Assembly: GCF_963665355.1 (NCBI RefSeq)
Contig: NZ_OY762229.1
Coordinates: forward strand, 1,054,001-1,118,000
Length of the DNA: 64,000 bases
Reading direction: 5' to 3'
Origin: an uncultured Desulfobacter sp.
GTDB taxonomy: Bacteria; Desulfobacterota; Desulfobacteria; Desulfobacterales; Desulfobacteraceae
The first letter of the stretch is position 1. Each line of letters begins with the position of its first letter. Below are positions 59,192-64,000 of the stretch, piece by piece. The position numbers and the translations under genes were made by a program. The notes beneath the pieces were generated by a model. That model saw nothing but the letters and a program-made list of their open reading frames with translations. It had not been told where the DNA came from and did not search any database.

Positions 59192-60034
59192 ATGCCGGCA
59201 ATGTTTATCACCGATTTTGACGGCACTCTGCTTACAGATGACAGGCGTATTCGTAGCCGGGACCTGGATACCCTGGTCCAATTAAGATCTGCCGGTGTCA
59301 TAACGGTTATTGCCACGGGGCGCAGCCTTTATTCCTTCAGGCGCGCCCTTAGACATATGAATCTTGAACCGGAAGATCTGCCCCTGGATTATCTGATTTT
59401 TTCCACAGGTGCCGGTATCATGGCTTGGCCCGGAGATCAGCTGATCCGGGCCTGTGCCATTCCTAAAGATGGGGTCCTGGAAATTGCATCCTGCTTTGAT
59501 CGTCTGGGCTTTGATTATATGATCCACAAGGCCATTCCCGACACATCATATTTTCTGTTTAAATTTATATCCGGAGACAATCCGGATTTTATCCGGCGAA
59601 TGGCCATGTATCCGGATTTCGCTACACCCTTTGGGACGGAAAATATGATCTATGACCAGTCCACGGAAGTCCTGGCCATTGTGCCCGACGAACTGACCCG
59701 GGAACAACTTAATGCCCTTCGTGCTGAACTGTCCGGATTCAGCGTGATTCAAGCCACATCTCCTCTGGATCACAAGTCTTCATGGATAGAGGTGTTTCCA
59801 TTGGGTGTCAGTAAAAGTGACTCTGCAAAGTGGCTGGCCCGGCATCTTGGTGTTGACCGGGAAATGGTGGCTGCCGTGGGTAATGATTACAATGACGAAG
59901 ACCTTCTGGTGTGGGCAGGACAGGGTTTTTTGATGGATAAGAGTCCGGATGCGTTGAAAAATAGGTTTTTATCTTCAGGTTCTAACAATGAATGTGGCGT
60001 GAGTCACGCCGCAAAGGCGGCAGGGTTCCTCTAA
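59192..60034 (+). CDS. HAD-IIB (Cof-like) phosphatase
   Basis: A 280-residue HAD phosphatase. Motif I is FITDFDGTLLTDDRRIRSRD (DxDGT near residue 8), motif II is TVIATGRSLYSFRRAL, and motif IV is AAVGNDYNDEDLLVWAGQGF near residue 230. The cap domain is type IIB, typical of sugar or cofactor phosphatases of the Cof group; the substrate is unknown. It starts 21 bases after the S1 gene on the same strand and converges with the response regulator, overlapping it by four bases. Confidence 0.85.
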   Translation: MPAMFITDFDGTLLTDDRRIRSRDLDTLVQLRSAGVITVIATGRSLYSFRRALRHMNLEPEDLPLDYLIFSTGAGIMAWPGDQLIRACAIPKDGVLEIASCFDRLGFDYMIHKAIPDTSYFLFKFISGDNPDFIRRMAMYPDFATPFGTENMIYDQSTEVLAIVPDELTREQLNALRAELSGFSVIQATSPLDHKSSWIEVFPLGVSKSDSAKWLARHLGVDREMVAAVGNDYNDEDLLVWAGQGFLMDKSPDALKNRFLSSGSNNECGVSHAAKAAGFL

Positions 60035-61053
60035 ACTGAGACATTGCCCGTATCGTCGTCTGTGTCTTCAAAGTTGATGCCCGGATACAGTTGTTCGCAG
60101 CAATTCGGGCAGATGCCGTGGGAAAAGACCAGGTGGCTAAACGCTTTTTCAATGTCCCGCCATAGGCGGTCCTTTCCTCTTATTTTCTTGCAGTTGGCAC
60201 AGATGGCAATGGCATGCTCGGGCATGCTCGAAGGATGTTTGATAAATTTCTCGTATTGGTTCTTCAGCGCAATGCGTCGGGATATGTCCCGGGCCATGAC
60301 AATGGCACCGGCGTAAGACCGGCCCTGACCCAGGTTCATGGGGCTACAGGTTAGTTCCACATGTACGGGGTCTCCGTTTGCATGTACCAGCTGTATTTCA
60401 TACCTGCTTGTTTCACCTTTTTTTTGGATCTGGGTCTGTTCCAGCACGACCAGAAAACTGTCCGGGGTGGAGATTTGTTCAAGATTCATTGCTAAAAGTC
60501 TGTCTGCCGGATAGCCCATCATTTTGCAGAATGCCGGATTGACAAAGGTGATATTCTCCCGGGCATCTATGGTGAGTACACCTTCGGCAATTTGTTCGGT
60601 AATGGTCCTGTACTGTTCCTCTCTTTTTTCCAGTTGATTTTTATATCTCTGGTTTTCGTAAGCCAACCGTCGGTTTTCCAGGACCTTTCTGACGACATGA
60701 ACAATGATGTCAAGATCAAGTATGGGTTTGGAAATATAATCCTTGGCGCCCATTTTAAGGGATTGGATTATATCTTGTTTTTTTCCGACCCCCGAGATTA
60801 CGACCATGGGAAAATCGGGGTCTGATTTATGGATGGTCCGCATGACCTCAAGGCCATCCATGACCGGCATTCGCAGATCCGTAATGACCACATCCACGTT
60901 TTCCCGAAAAAACAGATCCAGGCCTGCCTGGCCGTTTTCTGCCGTCAACACCCGGTACCCCTTGCTCTCGAACAGAATGGACAGGCATTGCCTGATGGAA
61001 CTCTCATCATCTATAATGAGAAGCGTTTCCTGATGAATTTTGATCTGGTGCAT
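60031..61053 (-). CDS. Response regulator with receiver and PAS domains and a Cys-rich C-terminal tail
   Basis: A 340-residue signalling protein. The receiver domain (about residues 10-120) has IIDDESS, the phosphorylated Asp in VVITDLRMPVMDGLEVM and the Lys in KDYISKPILD. A coiled coil (about 125-150) leads to a PAS domain (about 145-265: RTITEQIAEGVLTIDARENI; FVNPAFCKMMGYPADRLLAM). The tail has CANCKKIRGKDRLW and FSHGICPNCCEQLYPGINF, a CxxC-x30-CPxC pattern common in Desulfobacterota PAS proteins. There is no kinase, GGDEF or DNA-binding output domain. Partner kinase is not in the window. Confidence 0.88.
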   Translation of the reverse strand: MHQIKIHQETLLIIDDESSIRQCLSILFESKGYRVLTAENGQAGLDLFFRENVDVVITDLRMPVMDGLEVMRTIHKSDPDFPMVVISGVGKKQDIIQSLKMGAKDYISKPILDLDIIVHVVRKVLENRRLAYENQRYKNQLEKREEQYRTITEQIAEGVLTIDARENITFVNPAFCKMMGYPADRLLAMNLEQISTPDSFLVVLEQTQIQKKGETSRYEIQLVHANGDPVHVELTCSPMNLGQGRSYAGAIVMARDISRRIALKNQYEKFIKHPSSMPEHAIAICANCKKIRGKDRLWRDIEKAFSHLVFSHGICPNCCEQLYPGINFEDTDDDTGNVSV

Positions 61054-61068
61054 TATGATAATTATTCA

Positions 61069-61087
61069 CCGGGGCATGGTGCCCCGG
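61069..61087 (-). terminator. Strong GC hairpin between pdxJ and the response regulator
   Basis: CCGGGGCA-TGG-TGCCCCGG, a perfect 8-base stem with a 3-base loop, 16 bases upstream of the response-regulator start (minus strand) and about 70 bases after the pdxJ stop. No T tract follows, so it could be a weak terminator of pdxJ or a leader structure that lowers translation of the regulator. Confidence 0.6.
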
Positions 61088-61154
61088 TATTGGAATTATT
61101 TTGTAAATGATTTTGATTAGAAAAACTATACCAGGCCTCTGGAGCAAATGTAAA

Positions 61155-61874
61155 TTAAATATCTTTAATTAATTGCGCCATATCCCTGACAGCTGTGTCC
61201 ATACCTACCATGATGGCTTTGGAGATGATGGCATGTCCGATGCTGTATTCAGTAATCTCTGACAACCCTTTGAATGCTTTGATTGAGTGGTAGCAGATTC
61301 CGTGCCCGGCATGGACGCCTATGTTCAGGCGGGTACCGATCTTTGCCGCATCCACAATTCTTGCAAATTCCCTTTCCCGGTCGTACGAGGTTGCGGCATC
61401 GCAAAATGCGCCTGTATGTATTTCAATGGAGTCGGCATCAATTTTATGGGCCATTTTGATCTGGTCCAGGTCAGGATCAATGAAAATACAGGCTTTAATT
61501 CCAGCATTTTTCAAAGTAGTTACGGCCTGACGAATATGTTCTGAGTGGGTAATTAAATCAAGTCCGCCTTCGGTGGTAAGCTCTTCTCTTTTTTCCGGCA
61601 CCAGGGTAACGGTCTGGGGTTTAATATCCAGGGCAATGCCCAGCATTTCACTGGTGGCTGCCATTTCAAGTATCAATCGGGTTTTTATTGTCTGGGAGAG
61701 CAGTCGAACATCTCGTTCCTGGATGTGGCGACGGTCTTCCCTGAGGTGGACCACAATGGCATCTGCCCCGGCGGTTTCTGCGGCCAGAGCCGCCTGAACC
61801 GGCTCAGGATATTTGACGCCCCTGACCTGACGCAGGGTTGCCACATGGTCTACATTTACTGCTAATTCAGCCAT
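61155..61874 (-). CDS. pdxJ: Pyridoxine 5'-phosphate synthase PdxJ
   Basis: A 239-residue TIM-barrel enzyme of the DXP-dependent vitamin B6 pathway. It joins 1-deoxy-D-xylulose 5-phosphate and 3-amino-2-oxopropyl phosphate. Family stretches are LAVNVDHVATLRQVRGVKYP, IVVHLREDRRHIQERDVRLL, ALDIKPQTVTLVPEKREELT and GVHAGHGICYHSIKAF. It sits 21 bases downstream of ybeY and is probably transcribed with it. acpS, often found beside pdxJ, is not seen. Confidence 0.97.
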   Translation of the reverse strand: MAELAVNVDHVATLRQVRGVKYPEPVQAALAAETAGADAIVVHLREDRRHIQERDVRLLSQTIKTRLILEMAATSEMLGIALDIKPQTVTLVPEKREELTTEGGLDLITHSEHIRQAVTTLKNAGIKACIFIDPDLDQIKMAHKIDADSIEIHTGAFCDAATSYDREREFARIVDAAKIGTRLNIGVHAGHGICYHSIKAFKGLSEITEYSIGHAIISKAIMVGMDTAVRDMAQLIKDI

Positions 61875-61895
61875 TTTGATATCCTTTCATCTTTT

Positions 61896-62360
61896 TTAGA
61901 ATGCGGGCAGGTCGGGATTTTTTTCAATACGTCTGAGCAGCTCCAGACTTTTTTCTTCCATTTCCCGGGCCTGCTCCTCACCCAGTTCATGATCAAAGCC
62001 CATCAGATGAAGGATTCCGTGTATCAATAGTTGAGAGATCCGCTCATCGGTGGAAATCCCTGCCTCCTGGGCCTCTGCCCGGGCCGTATCAAGGGAGATG
62101 ACCACGTCCCCGAGAAGTCCCGGGGTAATGTCTGAAAATTCACCCTCCTGCATGGGAAAAGAGAGCACATTGGTGGATGTATCTTTGCCCCGATATGTCC
62201 GGTTCAGATCCCTGACCTGGGCATCATCAGTGATAACAATGGAGAGTTCATGGTCATTACAGCCCAAGGCGTTTAAGATCTGTTCGATCTTTTTGTGCAG
62301 GAGCGCTGTGGGGAGCCTCTCCTCTTGGTGGTTGTCTATCAGTATCCTTAGATTTTCCAT
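61896..62360 (-). CDS. ybeY: Endoribonuclease YbeY
   Basis: A 154-residue metal-dependent endoribonuclease of 16S rRNA maturation and ribosome quality control. The zinc-binding signature HGILHLMGFDHELGEEQA (HxxxHxxGxDH) is near residue 115, and DLNRTYRGKDTSTNVLSFPM is the conserved core. The reading frame from 62360 starts 104 bases inside the end of the pgpH gene. pgpH and ybeY are usual neighbours, and the overlap is unusually long. pdxJ follows. Confidence 0.95.
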   Translation of the reverse strand: MENLRILIDNHQEERLPTALLHKKIEQILNALGCNDHELSIVITDDAQVRDLNRTYRGKDTSTNVLSFPMQEGEFSDITPGLLGDVVISLDTARAEAQEAGISTDERISQLLIHGILHLMGFDHELGEEQAREMEEKSLELLRRIEKNPDLPAF

Positions 62361-64000
62361 TCTTCTTGTCCTGGGGTTTGTCCGTGTACTCGATGCGGCT
62401 GTGATAAATAGAGGTTAAAATCGTATTAAAACTTTTAGCGATCTGATGCAGATCTTTCAGGGTCATTTCGCACTCTTCAAGCTGACCATCTGCAAAAATA
62501 TCATTAATCAGCTCTTTTACACGGCCCTGAATTCTGGATGGAGTGGGGCGCTCAAGTGCCCTGGTCGCGGCCTCTGCCACATCCGCAAGCATGACGATGC
62601 CTGCTTCCCTTGTCTGGGGTTTGGGTCCCGGGTATCTGAAATCGTCTTCATTGATGTTTTCATTTCCGGCTTTGCGGCTTTTGTTATAAAAATATTTTAT
62701 CAGGGATGTGCCGTGGTGCTGGATAATGCCTTCCACAATTTCATTTCCCAGTTTATATTTTTTGGCCATTTCCACGCCTTTTTTCACATGCCCGATGAGG
62801 ATCAGGGCAGACATGGACGGGGAGAGCTTATCATGACGGTTTCGGCCATCGGACTGATTTTCAATGAAATACATGGTTTTGTCCAGTTTGCCGATGTCAT
62901 GGTAATATGCCATGACCTTGGCCTTTAAACTGTCTGCATGGATGGCAGATGCCGCTGCTTCGGCAAGGGTTGCAACGATGACGCTGTGATTGTAAGTGCC
63001 CGGGGCCTCAATCATCAGTTTTTTAATCAGAGGCTGGTCCAGATTGGAAAATTCCATCAGTTTTGCAGCCGTGGTGTAATTGAACAGCACTTCGATTAAA
63101 GGCGTAAAACCCACTGTAAGAATGGCCGCAAATACACCCCCGCCCACCGCCATTGTCACCTGCTTAAACAAGATGCCCAGCGGGACCTGGGAGGGCATGA
63201 AAAACCCCAAAGCAATGGCAAGGCAAGCATTGAACAACGCCAGTTTAAACCCGGCAACAATGAAATGGTAGCGCTCATTTCGTTCCTTGATCCAGTAGGT
63301 GGCTGAAATACTGGACAGAAAAAAGAACAAAAAGACCTGGAATCCGCAGCCAAATGAGATTGTGCATAAACTGCAAAGCACCACAGAAAAATACAGGGCA
63401 ATGTCGAACCCCAGAAAAATGCAGGTGATCATGGCCGCAGCCGGCAAGGGCACTACCATATAAAAAGCTCTTGAGGCCATTTCCCCGGACATCTCCGGCT
63501 TTGAGGCATGGGCAATGTACACGGCAAGTTCGGTAAATCCGATATAAAGCAGAAGGCCCAGGGTCAGAAAGGTCATATGTTTGTTCATGTCCCGTCTGAG
63601 TTTTGGATGATCTTTGAGGTAAAGAAAATAGATCACAAAAAGTAATAAACTGGTAAACATGCAGATACCAGTGATGGTCGTGATTAAATTTTTCTCCTTG
63701 ACCTGTTCGTTTAACGCATTGAGTTTGGCCAGTTTGAATTCATCAACCCGCTCCCCTTCCCGAATGATCATTTCGCCGGCCTTGATCTGGTAAAGGGTGG
63801 GTTTGATACGTGCCTGGGCGTCTCTGATGCGTTTTTCCGTCTCATTTTTATTCAGGGTGATATTGGGCCGCAAAAGCCGTTGGCATATATCCACAACAAG
63901 ATTGGCCAGGCTGTAGTTGACGCCTTTCAGGATGGGCTGGCCCACGATTCTTACCATGGTTTTGGCCTGGTCCGGTCCGTAAAACACCTTCAGGTTGGTA
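62257..64000 (-). CDS. pgpH: 7TMR-HD family protein PgpH, 5' end outside the window
   Basis: The frame is open from 64000 to the stop at 62257, so about 580 C-terminal residues are visible. The visible part has the end of an extracellular domain (KPTLYQIKAGEMIIREGERV), seven membrane helices (about residues 90-290) and a cytoplasmic HD domain with AYYHDIGKLDKTMYF, DRHDKLSP-like RNRHDKLSPSMSALIL and GIIQHHGTSLIKYFYNKSRK. Family members with this layout are cyclic di-AMP phosphodiesterases. It is followed by ybeY with a 104-base overlap; the proline-rich tail (QPPRGEAPHSAPAQKD) is the overlapping part. Confidence 0.93.
   Translation of the reverse strand, partial: TNLKVFYGPDQAKTMVRIVGQPILKGVNYSLANLVVDICQRLLRPNITLNKNETEKRIRDAQARIKPTLYQIKAGEMIIREGERVDEFKLAKLNALNEQVKEKNLITTITGICMFTSLLLFVIYFLYLKDHPKLRRDMNKHMTFLTLGLLLYIGFTELAVYIAHASKPEMSGEMASRAFYMVVPLPAAAMITCIFLGFDIALYFSVVLCSLCTISFGCGFQVFLFFFLSSISATYWIKERNERYHFIVAGFKLALFNACLAIALGFFMPSQVPLGILFKQVTMAVGGGVFAAILTVGFTPLIEVLFNYTTAAKLMEFSNLDQPLIKKLMIEAPGTYNHSVIVATLAEAAASAIHADSLKAKVMAYYHDIGKLDKTMYFIENQSDGRNRHDKLSPSMSALILIGHVKKGVEMAKKYKLGNEIVEGIIQHHGTSLIKYFYNKSRKAGNENINEDDFRYPGPKPQTREAGIVMLADVAEAATRALERPTPSRIQGRVKELINDIFADGQLEECEMTLKDLHQIAKSFNTILTSIYHSRIEYTDKPQDKKNGKSKDTDRQPPRGEAPHSAPAQKDRTDLKRLGL

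Noticed and set aside
1-64000. CRISPR arrays, rRNA genes and riboswitches
   Set aside because: No regular spaced short repeats, rRNA segments or known riboswitch cores were recognised. The repeats seen are listed as families 1 and 2.

Overview
The window is a bacterial chromosome segment whose gene content points to a motile, anaerobic sulfate-reducer-type member of the Desulfobacterota (Desulfobacterales-like). The reasons are a flagellar export and regulation block in the deltaproteobacterial order, two good sigma-54 promoter matches, a small three-haem c-type cytochrome, a COG1433 (NifX/NifB-like) protein next to a CGGC-domain protein, a radical-SAM AmrS-type protein, and a receiver-PAS regulator with a Cys-rich tail. 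The organism assignment is inference from gene content only.

Layout. (1) 1-13617 is one co-directional flagellar locus: the end of fliM, fliN-O-P-Q-R, flhB, flhA, flhF, flhG, a FliA-type sigma factor, then after a sigma-54 promoter a FliL-like protein with a long acidic repeat domain, two little-known genes, a FliK-like protein and a stand-alone FlhB C-terminal paralogue. (2) 13802-19186 holds a lipoprotein, then a minus-strand CoA-transferase/GNAT fusion, a YcaO-TPR protein and mutY. (3) 19400-22628 is an overlapping pair of a PD-(D/E)xK-type nuclease and a zinc-ribbon DNA methyltransferase, read as a restriction-modification system. (4) 22745-28583 (minus) is a four-gene operon: a phosphatase, a GT81 glucosyl-3-phosphoglycerate synthase, a GH13_18 phosphorylase and an ABC transporter, read as glucosylglycerate metabolism. 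(5) 28649-40640 holds a sigma-54-controlled COG1433 gene, a CGGC protein, ispF, cysS, glnS, a CoA-binding protein, uvrB, a long TPR protein and uvrC.

(6) 40788-42948 is a small decayed integrated element in the 3' end of tRNA-Glu. It is bounded by a 91-bp direct repeat and contains a HigBA-type toxin-antitoxin pair, a truncated transposase and the last 70 codons of an integrase. tRNA-Glu and tRNA-Phe follow. (7) 43142-50558 holds an ammonium transporter and an SOS mutagenesis operon (lexA, a DUF72 gene, imuB-like, dnaE2-like) in which the DUF72 gene sits where imuA is usually found. (8) 50630-64000 carries housekeeping and signalling genes: SYLF protein, cytochrome, serB, CCA/poly(A) nucleotidyltransferase, AmrS-like radical SAM, methyltransferase, YciA thioesterase, an S1-domain protein, a HAD phosphatase, a receiver-PAS regulator, pdxJ, ybeY and a 5'-truncated pgpH.

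Two families of non-coding dispersed repeats occur between genes. Family 1 has ends TAGTGTTTG/CAAACACTA (31809, 33651, 34218, 50775). Family 2 carries CCACAACAAAG (19208, 50677, perhaps 40690). The best candidates for something undescribed are the FliL-like protein carrying about ten copies of a FliM-N-terminus-like SQDDID motif, the YcaO-TPR / CoA-transferase-GNAT pair, the lexA-DUF72-imuB-dnaE2 arrangement, and the family 1 repeat.
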